A stretch of 64,000 bases of DNA from Haematobacter missouriensis (GTDB lineage Bacteria; Pseudomonadota; Alphaproteobacteria; Rhodobacterales; Rhodobacteraceae). This document shows positions 11,854-21,978 of the stretch, piece after piece (the first letter of the stretch is position 1; each line of letters opens with the position of its first letter). The translations under genes were made by a program, and so were the position numbers. The notes beneath the pieces were generated by a model. The model had not been told where the DNA came from. It saw only the letters and a program-made list of their open reading frames with translations, and ran no database searches. The stretch is taken from the NCBI RefSeq assembly GCF_000740775.1, contig NZ_JFGS01000015.1:1-64000 (forward strand), read 5' to 3'.

Positions 11854-12693
11854 ATGGACCTGCTGACCCGCCCTTGGCGCTCGGCTCTCTATATGCCTGC
11901 AAGTCGCGCCCGTGCCGTTGAAAAGGCTCGCGAGCTTGACGCCGATGCCCTGATCTTCGATCTGGAGGACGCGGTCGCGCCTTCGGACAAGGAGGCGGCG
12001 CGCACAGCCATTGCCAATGCTCTGGAAATGGGTGGCTTCGGCGACCGGACGCGGCTCGTCCGGATCAATGGGCTGGACACGCCATGGGGTGCGGACGATC
12101 TTGCTGCGCTGGAAGGCGTGCCGCTGGACGGCCTCGTGGTGCCGAAGGTTTCAGGCCCGGAGGTGCTGGAGCGAATCGACCGTCCCCGAATCTTTGCGAT
12201 GATCGAAACACCTGCCGGTGTTTTGAATGCCGCCGCGATCGCGGCGCATCCCTCCACCGCCGGCCTGATCGCGGGGACGAACGACCTTGCGCGGGAACTC
12301 CGCAGCAAGGACCGGCCGGACCGGCTCGCGCTGCTGCCGGCACTCGGGGGCATTGTGCTCGCCGCGCGGGCCGCGGGGGTGATCTGTCTGGATGGGGTCT
12401 ATAATGCCTTCCGGGACGAACAGGGCCTGGCATGGGAATGCGAGCAGGGCAGGGACATGGGCTTCGACGGCAAGACGCTGATCCACCCCGACCAGCTCGC
12501 TATCACCAACGCGATCTTCGCGCCCTCCGCGGAGGAAATCGACTTGGCCACCCGGCAGATCGCCGCCTGGGAGGAGGCCGAGTCGGAAGGCCGGGGCGTG
12601 GCCGTCGTGGACGGCAGGATCGTGGAAAATCTACATGTTGCGACCGCGCGCGATCTGCTTGCACGCGCGGCTGTCATCGCCGCACGTGATTGA
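11854..12693 (+). CDS. mcl2: CoA ester lyase family protein, probable (3S)-malyl-CoA thioesterase
   Basis: A 279-residue HpcH/CitE-type TIM-barrel protein. Seen are the PWRSALYMPASRARAVEKAR opening, ALIFDLEDAV with the conserved acidic pair, MIETPAGVLN with the metal-binding Glu, and GKTLIHPDQL. In Rhodobacter sphaeroides a paralogue of malyl-CoA lyase located beside mdh and the sdh genes (Mcl2) hydrolyses (3S)-malyl-CoA to malate, completing the ethylmalonyl-CoA pathway in place of malate synthase. The same neighbourhood here supports that role. A lyase acting on a related CoA ester cannot be ruled out by sequence alone. Confidence 0.78.
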   Translation: MDLLTRPWRSALYMPASRARAVEKARELDADALIFDLEDAVAPSDKEAARTAIANALEMGGFGDRTRLVRINGLDTPWGADDLAALEGVPLDGLVVPKVSGPEVLERIDRPRIFAMIETPAGVLNAAAIAAHPSTAGLIAGTNDLARELRSKDRPDRLALLPALGGIVLAARAAGVICLDGVYNAFRDEQGLAWECEQGRDMGFDGKTLIHPDQLAITNAIFAPSAEEIDLATRQIAAWEEAESEGRGVAVVDGRIVENLHVATARDLLARAAVIAARD

Positions 12694-12705
12694 AACGGGA
12701 ACACC

Positions 12706-12909
12706 ATGAAACTCTACAGATTTCTGAGCGATGACGACACTTCCGCCTTTTGCCACAAGGTGACGGCGGCCCTCAACGCAGGGTGGGACCTGCATGGCGG
12801 GCCGACTTACGCTTTTGACGGGGCCAACGGCATAATGCGCTGTGGTCAGGCGGTGGTGAAAGAAGTTGAGGGAACCTACAGCCCCGAAATGAAGCTTGGC
12901 CAGTATTGA
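12706..12909 (+). CDS. DUF1737 domain protein
   Basis: A 67-residue protein starting MKLYRFLSDDDTSAFCHKVTAAL. The pattern of aromatic residues and Gly (NAGWDLHGGPTYAF) matches the small DUF1737 domain. It starts 12 bases after the mcl2-like gene and ends before the sdh operator region, so it is probably the last gene of that short transcript. Function unknown. Confidence 0.8.
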   Translation: MKLYRFLSDDDTSAFCHKVTAALNAGWDLHGGPTYAFDGANGIMRCGQAVVKEVEGTYSPEMKLGQY

Positions 12910-12928
12910 CCGGAGTTGTGACTCCAAA

Positions 12929-12958
12929 TGTGATCACGGCAACTGCGCTGTGATCACA
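12929..12958 (+). promoter_or_regulatory. Paired TGTGATCAC palindromes upstream of sdhC
   Basis: TGTGATCACG (12929-12938) and TGTGATCACA (12949-12958) lie 20 bp apart, 184-213 bases before the sdhC start. The second copy continues TATCTGCGATTTTTCTGGCGC, which resembles the sequence downstream of the proximal palindrome at sucC. The pair is the same word, spacing and context as at sucC, so a common operator/promoter design for the two TCA operons is the simplest reading. Confidence 0.7.
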
Positions 12959-13141
12959 TATCTGCGATTTTTCTGGCGCTTCGCTGCGTAATAGGGGAAA
13001 CGGGGTCCAGCATGGGCGTGACATGGGCCGCAAATCGGCTATTCATGCCCGGATGAGGCCCGGTTGACCGGTCCGCACATCTTGGGAAAGCCAGACCCCG
13101 GGCGGCGCGGCCCGCGGGCCGCCAGTACGGAGAAGAACGTC

Positions 13142-13528
13142 ATGGCCGATGTCGAGCGCGGTAATCGCCCGCTTTCGCCCCACCTCCAGATTTATCGCCC
13201 GCAGTTGACGGCATTCACCTCGATCATGACGCGGATCACGGGCAATGGCCTGATCGTCACCGCCGTTCTGATCGTGTGGTGGTTCGTCGCTCTTGCGTCC
13301 GGGCCGGAAGCCTATGACCGGGCGAACGGGTTCCTGACCTCATGGTTCGGCGACCTCATCATGACGCTGTCGGTGGCGGCGATGTGGTATCACCTCCTCG
13401 CAGGGTTGCGGCATGTATGGTGGGACAACACCACACGCGGCATGGATATCCCGACCGCCTACAAGATCGGCTACGCGATGTTGGCGGGCACGGTTGTCCT
13501 CACCCTCCTTACCCTGATCATCGTCTGA
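13142..13528 (+). CDS. sdhC: Succinate dehydrogenase cytochrome b556 subunit
   Basis: A 128-residue membrane anchor with three hydrophobic helices. It starts MADVERGNRPLSPHLQIYRPQLTAF, the conserved SPHLQIYR motif of SdhC, followed by SIMTRITG lining the quinone site. WYHLLAGLRHVWWD in helix 2 supplies the heme-ligating His region. The ATG at 13142 is chosen over an upstream one because the conserved family N-terminus begins here. It is the first gene of sdhCDAB. Confidence 0.95.
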   Translation: MADVERGNRPLSPHLQIYRPQLTAFTSIMTRITGNGLIVTAVLIVWWFVALASGPEAYDRANGFLTSWFGDLIMTLSVAAMWYHLLAGLRHVWWDNTTRGMDIPTAYKIGYAMLAGTVVLTLLTLIIV

Positions 13529-13536
13529 GGCCCGAC

Positions 13537-13908
13537 ATGCGTTACCTGACGTCCCGCAAGCAGGCCGAAGGGCTCGGCTCCGCCAAGACCGGCACGCATC
13601 ACCACTGGCAGATGCAGGTCAAGGGCATGGCGCTCGTGTTCCTCATCCCGCTTTTCATCTTCACCTTCGGCCCGATGCTCGGTCGCCCCTATGCGGAAGT
13701 CGCCGCCTATTACGCGCGCCCCTTCCCGGCGATCGTCGCGGGCCTGACCTTCATCGTGGGTCTGATCCACTTCAAGGAAGGCGCACAGATCATGATCGAG
13801 GATTACACCGACGGCAACGTCCGGAAGATCCTGATCCTGCTCTCCACCTTCATCAGCTATGCCGCGGCGGCTGCCGGCGTTTACGCGCTGATCCGCCTCG
13901 CGCTTTGA
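13537..13908 (+). CDS. sdhD: Succinate dehydrogenase membrane anchor subunit
   Basis: A 123-residue protein with three membrane helices, the second anchor of complex II. The start [22 protein letters not shown] is typical for alphaproteobacterial SdhD, and [18 protein letters not shown] matches the heme/quinone-proximal motif of the family. It begins 8 bases after sdhC and ends 16 bases before sdhA. Confidence 0.94.
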   Translation: MRYLTSRKQAEGLGSAKTGTHHHWQMQVKGMALVFLIPLFIFTFGPMLGRPYAEVAAYYARPFPAIVAGLTFIVGLIHFKEGAQIMIEDYTDGNVRKILILLSTFISYAAAAAGVYALIRLAL

Positions 13909-13924
13909 GCCAACGGAGCTAAGA

Positions 13925-15733
13925 ATGGCAGCCTATCCTTACGAGACCCATACTTATGACGTCGTTGTCGTGGGTGCGGGCGGCTCCGGGCTCCGCGCCA
14001 CGCTCGGTATGGCCGAGCAGGGGCTCCGCACGGCCTGTATCACCAAGGTTTTCCCGACGCGGTCCCATACCGTCGCCGCACAGGGCGGCATCGCCGCCAG
14101 CCTTGCCAACATGGGGCCGGACAACTGGCAGTGGCACCTCTACGACACCGTGAAAGGGTCGGACTGGCTTGGCGACACCGATGCGATGGAATACCTCGCC
14201 CGTCAGGCGCCCAAGGCGGTTTACGAACTTGAGCATTACGGCGTGCCCTTCTCCCGCACGGAAGAGGGCAAGATCTACCAGCGTCCCTTTGGCGGTCACA
14301 CGACGGAATTCGGCGAAGGCCCGCCCGTGCAGCGCACCTGTGCTGCGGCAGACAGGACAGGGCACGCGATTCTGCACACGCTCTATGGCCAGTCGCTGAA
14401 GGAGAAGGCGGAATTCTTCATCGAATACTTCGCCATCGACCTCATCATGTCGGAAGACGGCAAGCAATGCGTCGGCGTCCTGGCATGGAAGCTCGATGAC
14501 GGCACAATGCACGTCTTCTCCTCCAAGATGGTCGTGCTGGCTACGGGCGGGTACGGGCGCGCCTATTTCTCCGCCACTTCCGCGCATACCTGCACGGGCG
14601 ACGGCGGCGGCATGGTGGCCCGTGCCGGGCTGCCGCTGCAGGACATGGAATTCGTGCAGTTCCACCCGACCGGCATCTACGGCTCCGGCTGCCTCATCAC
14701 CGAGGGTGCGCGCGGCGAGGGTGGCTATCTCACCAACTCCGAGGGCGAGCGCTTCATGGAACGCTACGCGCCCACCTACAAGGATCTGGCGTCGCGCGAC
14801 GTGGTATCGCGCTGCATGACGCTGGAGATCCGCGAGGGCCGCGGCGTGGGGGAGCACAAGGACCACATCTTCCTGCACCTGAATCACCTGCCGCCGGAAA
14901 CGCTGCACGAACGGCTTCCCGGCATCTCGGAATCTGCGCGCATCTTTGCCGGCGTGGATGTGACGAAGGAGCCGATCCCGGTTCTTCCGACTGTGCACTA
15001 CAACATGGGCGGCATTCCGACGAACTACCACGGCGAGGTGCTCAACCCGACGGCGGACAATCCCGACGCGATCTTCCCCGGCCTGATGGCGGTGGGCGAG
15101 GCGGGCTGCGCCTCCGTCCACGGGGCGAACCGGCTGGGGTCGAACTCGCTGATCGACCTTGTGGTGTTCGGACGCGCCGCGGCGATCCGGGCCGGCGAAC
15201 TGCTGAAGCCCGAGGATGCGAACCCGCCGCTCAACAAAGCCTCGATCGACAAGGCTCTCGACCGGTTCGACCATTTCCGCCATGCCAATGGTTCCGTTCC
15301 GACGGCAGAGCTGCGGCTTGAGATGCAGCGCACGATGCAGGCCGATGCCGCCGTCTTCCGCACCGACAAGACGCTTGCCGAAGGCGTGGAGAAGATGGAC
15401 AAGGTCGCGGCCAAGATGGCCGACATCAAGGTCACGGATCGCAGCCTCGTGTGGAACTCCGACCTGATGGAGACGCTGGAGCTCACCAACCTGATGCCGA
15501 ACGCGCTGGCCACCATCGTGGGGGCGGAAGCGCGCAAGGAATCGCGTGGCGCCCATGCCCATGAGGACTGGCCGAACCGGGACGATACGAACTGGCGCAA
15601 GCACAGCCTCGCATGGGTTGACGGGACGAAGGTGACGCTGGACTACCGCCCGGTCCACCTCGATCCGCTGACGCCGGAATCCGAAGGCGGCATCCCGCTG
15701 AAGAAGATCGCGCCGAAAGCGCGCGTCTATTGA
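13925..15733 (+). CDS. sdhA: Succinate dehydrogenase flavoprotein subunit
   Basis: A 602-residue FAD-binding subunit that oxidises succinate to fumarate. The N-terminal [15 protein letters not shown] binds [20 protein letters not shown] carries the His that is covalently flavinylated, and [21 protein letters not shown] and [20 protein letters not shown] are the expected active-site and FAD segments. Length is standard. Its TGA overlaps the ATG of the next small gene. Confidence 0.97.
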   Translation: MAAYPYETHTYDVVVVGAGGSGLRATLGMAEQGLRTACITKVFPTRSHTVAAQGGIAASLANMGPDNWQWHLYDTVKGSDWLGDTDAMEYLARQAPKAVYELEHYGVPFSRTEEGKIYQRPFGGHTTEFGEGPPVQRTCAAADRTGHAILHTLYGQSLKEKAEFFIEYFAIDLIMSEDGKQCVGVLAWKLDDGTMHVFSSKMVVLATGGYGRAYFSATSAHTCTGDGGGMVARAGLPLQDMEFVQFHPTGIYGSGCLITEGARGEGGYLTNSEGERFMERYAPTYKDLASRDVVSRCMTLEIREGRGVGEHKDHIFLHLNHLPPETLHERLPGISESARIFAGVDVTKEPIPVLPTVHYNMGGIPTNYHGEVLNPTADNPDAIFPGLMAVGEAGCASVHGANRLGSNSLIDLVVFGRAAAIRAGELLKPEDANPPLNKASIDKALDRFDHFRHANGSVPTAELRLEMQRTMQADAAVFRTDKTLAEGVEKMDKVAAKMADIKVTDRSLVWNSDLMETLELTNLMPNALATIVGAEARKESRGAHAHEDWPNRDDTNWRKHSLAWVDGTKVTLDYRPVHLDPLTPESEGGIPLKKIAPKARVY

Positions 15734-16047
15734 TGCGGTGCGGGATCTCCCCTCCGGTTGCCGTGCTGCCTTTCCTGGCAGCGCTGGTGGCCTGCGGGCC
15801 GATCCCGCTCGACGCGGCCGAGCGGCAGTGTGCGAGCCAAGCTTACGACGCGGTCCGCCCGCACGGGCATGTGGCCTTCGGTCTCGGCACGGATGGGCGG
15901 CGGGTATCGACCGGCACGAGCGTCGGTATAAGTGTGACCTCCGACTACCTCCGCGGACGCGATCCGAACGAGGTCTATACGAGCTGCGTCGTCCGGCGTT
16001 CGGGCGGCCTTTATCCGACCCGCCCCTATTATGAGCTTACGCCATGA
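15733..16047 (+). CDS. Small predicted lipoprotein inside the sdh operon
   Basis: A 104-residue protein with an N-terminal hydrophobic segment ending in a lipobox (FLAALVAC, Cys near residue 20), so probably an inner- or outer-membrane lipoprotein exported by Sec. The mature part contains two further cysteines, around CASQAYDAV and SCVVRRSGG. The ATG overlaps the sdhA stop by one base (TGATG), arguing that it is a real co-translated gene. I do not recognise a family. It lies between sdhA and sdhB, 77 bases before sdhB. Confidence 0.72.
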   Translation: MRCGISPPVAVLPFLAALVACGPIPLDAAERQCASQAYDAVRPHGHVAFGLGTDGRRVSTGTSVGISVTSDYLRGRDPNEVYTSCVVRRSGGLYPTRPYYELTP

Positions 16048-16124
16048 CCGGGGCGCCCGTGTCATCGTTCGAGCAAGCCCGGCCGCTTCACGGCGCCAGC
16101 AAGACAACGACAAGGTAGGACAGC

Positions 16125-16907
16125 ATGGTCCAGTTCACACTTCCCAAGAACTCCAAGATCCGCACCGGCAAGACCTGGCCCAAGCCGGAAGGCGCGACGA
16201 ACGTCCGCAAGTTTCAGATCTACCGCTGGAACCCGGACGATGGGCTGAACCCGTCCGTCGATACCTATTATCTCGACATGGACAAGTGCGGCCCGATGGT
16301 TCTGGACGCGCTCATCAAGATAAAGAACGAGGTCGATCCGACCCTCACCTTCCGCCGGTCCTGCCGCGAGGGGATCTGCGGCTCCTGCGCAATGAACATC
16401 GGCGGGATCAACACGCTGGCCTGCATCTACGGGCTGGACGAGGTGAATGGCGAAACGGTAAAGATCTATCCGCTGCCGCACATGCCGGTGGTGAAGGACC
16501 TGATCCCGGACCTCACCCTATTCTACGCCCAGCACGCCTCCATCATGCCGTGGCTGGAAACCAAGACCAACCGCCCGCAGAAGGAATGGCGCCAGTCCAT
16601 CGAGGATCGCAAGAAGCTCGACGGTCTTTATGAATGCGTGATGTGCGCCTCCTGCTCCACCTCGTGCCCGAGCTACTGGTGGAACGGCGACAAGTACCTT
16701 GGCCCGGCGGCGCTGCTCCATGCCTACCGCTGGATCATCGACAGCCGTGACGAGGCGACGGGCGAGCGTCTGGACGGGCTGGAAGATCCGTTCAAGCTCT
16801 ATCGCTGCCACACGATCATGAACTGCACCAAGACCTGCCCGAAAGGTCTGAATCCGGCGAAAGCGATCGCCGAGATCAAGAAGATGATGGTCGAACGCGC
16901 GATCTGA
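16125..16907 (+). CDS. sdhB: Succinate dehydrogenase iron-sulfur subunit
   Basis: A 260-residue subunit carrying three clusters. [13 protein letters not shown] plus a downstream LAC binds [2Fe-2S]; [13 protein letters not shown] and [11 protein letters not shown] supply the ligands for [4Fe-4S] and [3Fe-4S]. It passes electrons from SdhA to quinone at SdhCD. A good ribosome-binding site (AGGACAG) precedes the ATG. It is the last gene of the operon, followed by a terminator. Confidence 0.97.
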   Translation: MVQFTLPKNSKIRTGKTWPKPEGATNVRKFQIYRWNPDDGLNPSVDTYYLDMDKCGPMVLDALIKIKNEVDPTLTFRRSCREGICGSCAMNIGGINTLACIYGLDEVNGETVKIYPLPHMPVVKDLIPDLTLFYAQHASIMPWLETKTNRPQKEWRQSIEDRKKLDGLYECVMCASCSTSCPSYWWNGDKYLGPAALLHAYRWIIDSRDEATGERLDGLEDPFKLYRCHTIMNCTKTCPKGLNPAKAIAEIKKMMVERAI

Positions 16908-16926
16908 TCGCAGATGTTTGGATGAG

Positions 16927-16955
16927 AAAGGGCGGCACTTGGGTGTCGCCCTTTT
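16927..16955 (+). terminator. sdh operon terminator
   Basis: AAAGGGCGGCAC and GTGTCGCCCTTT form a 12-bp stem with one wobble pair and a 4-nt loop, ending in T residues, 19 bases after the sdhB stop. A-rich flanks on the other side would also allow it to act on the convergent DUF2948 transcript. Confidence 0.85.
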
Positions 16956-17202
16956 CCATTGCGTTGAGAGGCTCCGTTCGGTGCAGGGCCGCCCACCCAG
17001 CGTCATCTGTGAAACAGCACCAGCCCGTTGATTTCGCTAAGGCTCTCGGCAGCAAAAAACTCTGCGAACATCTCCGCACAGGTCGGGAGCAGAAGCCAGA
17101 GGCATTGCCCTCCCGCTCCGGCGCGGCGCCTGCTGGGGCTCTTGCGGAACTGCTCAGGCCCAGAACGCTCTGCGCGATGCAGCCACGCGGCAGTCCGGCG
17201 GG

Positions 17203-17679
17203 TCAATCCACGTGGCGCGGCACTGTCCGGGACGGTGCGAGATAGGGTCGCGTCACGTCGCGCAGGCGCAGATTGACACATTCCACATCGATTGCGATGG
17301 CCCCGTCACCGGCGAAGGTCAGGGTGATCCGTCCTGCTCCATCCTCGGCCGGCTCGAATGCAAGCGTGAGAAGGGAGAGGACGACATCCCTGTCCCCGCG
17401 ATCCAACCCCTGTGTCGATACCCGGAGCGCATCCTCGATGATGAGGAGGCTCTGCACCCGCTCGGGTGCGCTGCGCTGCTCTGCGGTCGCCGCATCTTCC
17501 CAGCGGAAACGGTTGGCAAGCAGCGCGAAGCGGCGCTGCGCAGGCTGCCAGCGCATCTCTGTTACGGGCAGAACCGAATCCTGCAACAGCGCCGAGATGA
17601 CCGTCACGTCATCGCCATCCACAGCGACAAGGTTCAGCGGCTGACGCGGCGCGCCGTCTTCAAATCGGGCGTCGGTCAT
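17203..17679 (-). CDS. DUF2948 family protein
   Basis: A 158-residue soluble protein. The [23 protein letters not shown] opening and [13 protein letters not shown] motif match DUF2948, a family restricted mainly to alphaproteobacteria and usually placed directly after murA. Its ATG overlaps the murA stop (ATGA), so the two are translationally coupled. No biochemical function is known. The coupling suggests a role near cell-wall precursor synthesis, which is inference only. Confidence 0.88.
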   Translation of the reverse strand: MTDARFEDGAPRQPLNLVAVDGDDVTVISALLQDSVLPVTEMRWQPAQRRFALLANRFRWEDAATAEQRSAPERVQSLLIIEDALRVSTQGLDRGDRDVVLSLLTLAFEPAEDGAGRITLTFAGDGAIAIDVECVNLRLRDVTRPYLAPSRTVPRHVD

Positions 17680-18968
17680 TCCGCGGCCTCGTCACGACGG
17701 AGTTCTCCGGTAATTCGTTCGATTCGGGCGCCGCAGGCGCGCAGTTTCTCTTCCACCCGCTCATACCCCCTGTCGAGATGATAGACTCGGCTGACCACCG
17801 TCTCCCCTTCGGCGCCGAGAGCGGCAAGGATCAGAGAGACGGAGGCGCGCAGATCGGTCGCCATCACCGGGGCGCCGCGCAGGCGCTCTACCCCCGTGAC
17901 TGTCGCGGTGCCGCCGTGAACGGAAATACGCGCGCCCATCCGCGAAAGCTCCGGGGCATGCATGAACCGATTCTCAAAGATCCGTTCCTCCAGCACGCTC
18001 GTCCCCTCTGCCGTGCAGAGGAGAGCCATCATCTGGGCCTGAAGGTCCGTGGGAAAGCCGGGGAAGGGCTCTGTCGTGACATCCACGGCGCGCGCGCGGC
18101 CGTTCTTGCGGGACACCTTCAAACCGCGCTGGGTTTCCTGCACCTCGATCCCCGCCGCGTCCAGCTTCTCCGCAAAGGAGGCGACAAGGTCGAGCCGTCC
18201 GCCGATCAGTTCCACCGTGCCGCCGGTAATCGCCGGTGCGAGCATGTAGGTGCCGAGTTCGATCCGGTCCGTCACCACGGGATGGGTCGCGCCCGAGAGG
18301 CGGTCCACACCTTCTATCGTCAGGGTCGATGTGCCCTCGCCCTCGATCCGCGCGCCCATGCGCCGCAGGCAATGGACCAGGTCAACGATCTCCGGCTCGC
18401 GCGCCGCATTGGTGATGACCGTCGTGCCGCGCGCCAGAGTGGCCGCCAGCAGCGCATTCTCGGTAGCGCCTACGGATACGAGCGGAAAATCGATCCGCGC
18501 GCCCTTCAGCCCGTTCCGTGCTTCAGCATGGACATAGCCGTCCCTCAGATCGAGGGTCGCTCCAAGGGCCTCCAACGCCTTCAGATGCAGATCGACAGGC
18601 CGCGCCCCGATGGCACATCCCCCCGGCAGGGACACAACAGCCTGCCCATACCGCGCCACCAGCGGCCCGAGTACGAGAATGGAGGCACGCATCTTGCGCA
18701 CGATCTCATAATCCGCGGTAAGGTTTGTGATGTCGTGGGAGGAGAGCGCCAGAACCTGCCCGCCCTGCAACCGGGTCACTTCCGCGCCCAGCGATTGCAG
18801 CAGCGTCGTCATCGTGTGTATGTCCGAGAGCCGCGGCGCGTTGGTGAGCGTCAGCGGCTCATCCGACAGCAGCGTCGCCGGCATCAACGTAAGGCAAGCG
18901 TTCTTTGCCCCCGCGATAGGAATGGCGCCATTCAGCGGTGTCCCGCCAGTGATCAGGATCGAATCCAT
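17676..18968 (-). CDS. murA: UDP-N-acetylglucosamine 1-carboxyvinyltransferase
   Basis: Catalyses the first committed step of peptidoglycan synthesis, transferring enolpyruvate from PEP to UDP-GlcNAc. At 430 residues it is slightly longer than the usual 420. Seen are [24 protein letters not shown], the loop [16 protein letters not shown] with the active-site Cys (so probably fosfomycin-sensitive), and [13 protein letters not shown]. An alternative ATG at 18980 would add MRRA and overlap the stop of the upstream small gene as ATGA; either start is possible. Confidence 0.95.
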   Translation of the reverse strand: MDSILITGGTPLNGAIPIAGAKNACLTLMPATLLSDEPLTLTNAPRLSDIHTMTTLLQSLGAEVTRLQGGQVLALSSHDITNLTADYEIVRKMRASILVLGPLVARYGQAVVSLPGGCAIGARPVDLHLKALEALGATLDLRDGYVHAEARNGLKGARIDFPLVSVGATENALLAATLARGTTVITNAAREPEIVDLVHCLRRMGARIEGEGTSTLTIEGVDRLSGATHPVVTDRIELGTYMLAPAITGGTVELIGGRLDLVASFAEKLDAAGIEVQETQRGLKVSRKNGRARAVDVTTEPFPGFPTDLQAQMMALLCTAEGTSVLEERIFENRFMHAPELSRMGARISVHGGTATVTGVERLRGAPVMATDLRASVSLILAALGAEGETVVSRVYHLDRGYERVEEKLRACGARIERITGELRRDEAAE

Positions 18969-18976
18969 TGCTCGCC

Positions 18977-19162
18977 TCATTCCTGCCGGTCTGTGCCGGT
19001 TTGGTCGCTGTCCGCGTCCTGCGGGTTTTCCGTTTCCGACGCAGCGCGCGCGCGGGCCTGAGCCTTGCGCCGGGCAAGGTTTGCCCTGAGCGCCGCGCGC
19101 AGTCGCTCCTCGCGTTCCGTAGCGGCCTTTCCGCCGCCTTTGCCACTGTTTTGCCGGGTCAT
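18977..19162 (-). CDS. Small basic protein upstream of murA
   Basis: A 61-residue, highly charged protein ([22 protein letters not shown]...) with an Arg/Ala-rich helix followed by an acidic tail, probably largely helical or disordered. Its stop overlaps the alternative murA ATG at 18980 (ATGA), which supports translation. Composition alone gives no function; I do not assign a family. Confidence 0.55.
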   Translation of the reverse strand: MTRQNSGKGGGKAATEREERLRAALRANLARRKAQARARAASETENPQDADSDQTGTDRQE

Positions 19163-19279
19163 GTGCCGTCTGTATCGCAGGCGTCGCAATCCGTCCAGTT
19201 TGGCCTTGCACCCCTGCGGATTTCCGACTAATCAGCCGGCGTCCACCCCGGGAAGCCAAACATTCCCCCGGATCGGTTC

Positions 19280-19354
<75 letters not shown>

Positions 19355-19585
19355 TTAAATTTGCCTGAATTTTCATAGCGATCTTGAACCACAGCGCAGG
19401 GCTGATGCGACCGATGTCGACGCTATCCTGCTCAATCATGGCCGTGATCGAGCGGGCCGCAGGTTCTTTGTGCTCAAGCCATGCCGGGCGGACTTCTGAT
19501 TGGCGCTTGAAATTTGGCAGGGCGGCAGGAAGTGATATATGACCTACAGGTCCGGTGACCAAGGATCTCAGGGACTGGAGGCGGG
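19355..19585. other. Spacer between two convergent tRNAs
   Basis: These 231 bases, richer in A/T than the flanks, separate tRNA-Thr (+) and tRNA-Ile (-). A minus-strand frame runs through it and into both tRNAs, so it is not a plausible gene as it stands. No repeat of either tRNA 3' end is visible, hence no clear attachment-site scar. Confidence 0.4.
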
Positions 19586-19661
19586 TGGTAGGCCCGGAGG
19601 GACTCGAACCCCCAACCAAGGCGTTATGAGCGCCCTGCTCTAACCATTGAGCTACAGGCCC
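19586..19661 (-). tRNA. tRNA-Ile (CAT anticodon, probably lysidine-modified tRNA-Ile2)
   Basis: Minus-strand cloverleaf: the acceptor GGGCCTG pairs (with wobbles) to CGGGCCT, the anticodon loop is CTCATAA (CAT) on stem GGGCG/CGCCT, the T-arm is GGGGGTTCGAGTCCCTC, and CCA is encoded. The AGCAGGGCGCTCATAACGCC region resembles tRNA-Ile2, whose CAT is changed to lysidine-AT by TilS. Elongator tRNA-Met is the alternative, and the sequence is not decisive by eye. Confidence 0.85.
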
Positions 19662-19734
19662 GCCATGCTCTGCCTAGGTGGGACGCCCGTCGGGGTCAAG
19701 GGGGAAGGAGGGCTCTCACGAGCCCTCCACCCGT

Positions 19735-20097
19735 TCATTGCACGACGATGTTGCGGAAGTTCCCGCTGGCGGAGCTGTCGATCACCGCCTTGGAGAGCGT
19801 GAGCACGATCGAATCCGGCCCGATCATTTCCACACCGTTGGTAACGCGGAAGCTCGAGCCGTCTTCCCCATAGACCACGATGAAGGGAAGCTTGCCGTCC
19901 ACGGCTTCCGGCGAATAGGTCACGCGACCGACCGGAATTCCTTCCTTTGAAAGAACCGGCCAACCCGCGTAGGGGCCGGGAGCCGCGCTGTCAGCGGCGG
20001 AAACGGCATTCTGGCTCGTGTTCTGCGCGAAGGCGGCACCACTCAGGCCGAGCGCCAGCAGGGCGCCAAGAACAGCGGATTTTCCATTCAGGATCAT
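19735..20097 (-). CDS. Exported small protein, PRC-barrel-like
   Basis: A 120-residue protein with a clear Sec signal peptide (ALLALGLSGAAFAQ, cleavage after about residue 24). The mature part GWPVLSKEGIPVGRVTYSPEAVDGKL reads like a PRC-barrel: a short beta-barrel opening with a 'dedicated, G, V/I G, V' pattern. A GGAGG five bases before the ATG fixes the start. Periplasmic location is inferred. It is divergent from purM with 138 bp between them. Confidence 0.7.
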   Translation of the reverse strand: MILNGKSAVLGALLALGLSGAAFAQNTSQNAVSAADSAAPGPYAGWPVLSKEGIPVGRVTYSPEAVDGKLPFIVVYGEDGSSFRVTNGVEMIGPDSIVLTLSKAVIDSSASGNFRNIVVQ

Positions 20098-20235
20098 CTT
20101 ATCCTCCGAAAAAAGTTGCTGCTGACAAACCCGCCCGGACGCTTCCCGGTTCCCGCAACCCTCAACTGAGCCGAAAGCGTTGTGGAAAGCCCGCGTATCG
20201 TCTATCGGTCGCGCGGACGAATCTCGGAGGCGCAG

Positions 20236-21291
20236 ATGACCATAGACCCGCAGAAGCGGAACGGTCTCACCTATGCTGAGGCAGGCGTGGATATCGCCGC
20301 TGGAAACGCGCTCGTCGAGCGGATCAAGCCGGCTGCGAAACGCACCAACAGGCCCGGCACAGTGGCGGGGCTGGGTGGGTTCGGCGCGTTGTTCGACCTG
20401 AAGGGCGCGGGCTACAGCGACCCCATTCTGGTCGCGGCGACGGATGGCGTGGGCACCAAGCTTCGCATCGCCATCGACACGGGCCGGGTGGACACGATCG
20501 GTATCGACCTCGTCGCAATGTGCGTGAACGATCTGGTCTGCCAAGGGGCTGAGCCGCTGTTCTTTCTCGACTATTTCGCGACAGGAAAGCTGGAGCTGGA
20601 AGCTGCGACCCGCATCATCGAAGGCATCGCCGAAGGCTGCGCCGCCTCCGGTTGCGCGCTGATCGGCGGTGAGACGGCGGAGATGCCGGGGATGTATCAC
20701 GGCGGCGATTTCGATCTTGCGGGTTTCGCTGTGGGAGCGATGGAGCGGGGCGATGACCTGCCGCAGGGGGTGAGAGAGGGCGATGTCCTGCTCGGTCTCG
20801 CTTCTTCCGGTGTGCATTCGAACGGCTACTCGCTGGTCCGCCGTGTGGTGGAGATGTCAGGGCTGGGTTGGGATGCCCCGTCGCCGTTTGGCGAGGGGAC
20901 ACTCGGTGATGCCCTGCTGACCCCGACGCGTCTCTATGTGAAGCAGGTTCTTGCGGCGCGGAAGGCGGGCGGTCTTCATGCCGCCGCGCATATCACCGGC
21001 GGCGGCATCACCGAAAATCTGCCCCGCGTTCTGCCCGAAGGTCTGGGGGCGGAGATCGACCTTTCCGCCTGGGCATTGCCGCCGGTGTTCCGCTGGCTGT
21101 CGGACGTATCCGGCATGGAGCGGGAGGAGCTTCTGCGCACCTTCAACAGCGGCATCGGCATGATCCTCGCCGTGGACGCCGACCGGGCGGAGGCTTTGAC
21201 CGCGCTGTTGGAGAGGGAAGGAGAGACGGTCTTCCATCTCGGCACGGTCACCGCGGGCGAGGGCGTGAGCTATCGGGGCGCGCTGGCGTGA
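20236..21291 (+). CDS. purM: Phosphoribosylformylglycinamidine cyclo-ligase (AIR synthetase)
   Basis: A 351-residue ATP-dependent enzyme closing the imidazole ring in purine synthesis (FGAM to AIR). Seen are [48 protein letters not shown] and [16 protein letters not shown], all family signatures. The ATG at 20236 is preceded by CGGAGG. Its stop overlaps the GTG start of purN (GTGA). Confidence 0.97.
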   Translation: MTIDPQKRNGLTYAEAGVDIAAGNALVERIKPAAKRTNRPGTVAGLGGFGALFDLKGAGYSDPILVAATDGVGTKLRIAIDTGRVDTIGIDLVAMCVNDLVCQGAEPLFFLDYFATGKLELEAATRIIEGIAEGCAASGCALIGGETAEMPGMYHGGDFDLAGFAVGAMERGDDLPQGVREGDVLLGLASSGVHSNGYSLVRRVVEMSGLGWDAPSPFGEGTLGDALLTPTRLYVKQVLAARKAGGLHAAAHITGGGITENLPRVLPEGLGAEIDLSAWALPPVFRWLSDVSGMEREELLRTFNSGIGMILAVDADRAEALTALLEREGETVFHLGTVTAGEGVSYRGALA

Positions 21292-21896
21292 AACGGGTCG
21301 TGATCCTCGTGTCTGGCGGGGGGTCCAATATGGTGGCTCTTGTCCGCAGCATGACGGGGGATCACCCGGCGCGGCCCGTGCTGGTCGCCTCCAACGATCC
21401 GGGAGCACAGGGACTGCTGCGTGCGGCGGAGCTCGGCGTGCCCACGGCTGCCGTGGATCACCGGCCTTTCAGGGGAGACCGGTCGGCATTCGAGGCGGAA
21501 CTGCTCCGGCCTATTCTTGCGGCGGAGCCGGATATCCTCTGTCTGGCCGGTTTCATGCGGGTGCTGACACCCGACTTCGTGGCGCGGTTCGAGGGGCGGA
21601 TGCTCAATATCCATCCCTCCCTCCTGCCGAAGTATCCCGGTCTGCACACCCATGCGCGCGCCATTGCGGCGGGAGATCAGGAAGCAGGTTGCACGGTGCA
21701 TGAAGTGACGGCTGTGCTGGATAACGGCCCGATACTTGGTCAGGCGCGCGTTCCCGTTCTGCCCGGCGATACGCCGGAGGTGCTGGCGGGCCGTGTCCTG
21801 GGACAGGAGCACATTCTCTACCCGGCGGTGCTGCGGCGTTATGCGGGGGGCGACCGCTCTCCGATAATGCTGGCGGAGACGTCGGAAAGGCTCTGA
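21288..21896 (+). CDS. purN: Phosphoribosylglycinamide formyltransferase
   Basis: A 202-residue 10-formyl-THF-dependent GAR transformylase in purine synthesis. It starts with GTG, overlapping the purM stop. [11 protein letters not shown] binds the ribose phosphate. [21 protein letters not shown] contains the catalytic Asn/His pair, and [17 protein letters not shown] the catalytic Asp. Co-transcription with purM is the usual alphaproteobacterial arrangement. Confidence 0.96.
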   Translation: MKRVVILVSGGGSNMVALVRSMTGDHPARPVLVASNDPGAQGLLRAAELGVPTAAVDHRPFRGDRSAFEAELLRPILAAEPDILCLAGFMRVLTPDFVARFEGRMLNIHPSLLPKYPGLHTHARAIAAGDQEAGCTVHEVTAVLDNGPILGQARVPVLPGDTPEVLAGRVLGQEHILYPAVLRRYAGGDRSPIMLAETSERL

Positions 21897-21978
21897 CCGC
21901 CGTCGCTCAAGCATAAATGTTTCCGGGACTTTTCTTTCCGCCGGCTTTTCCCTATGACGGGACAGTCAAATTTCCGCG

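Noticed and set aside
13919-15658. A 579-codon open frame antisense to sdhA
   Set aside because: It lies fully inside sdhA, whose motifs are intact; no independent evidence for the antisense frame.
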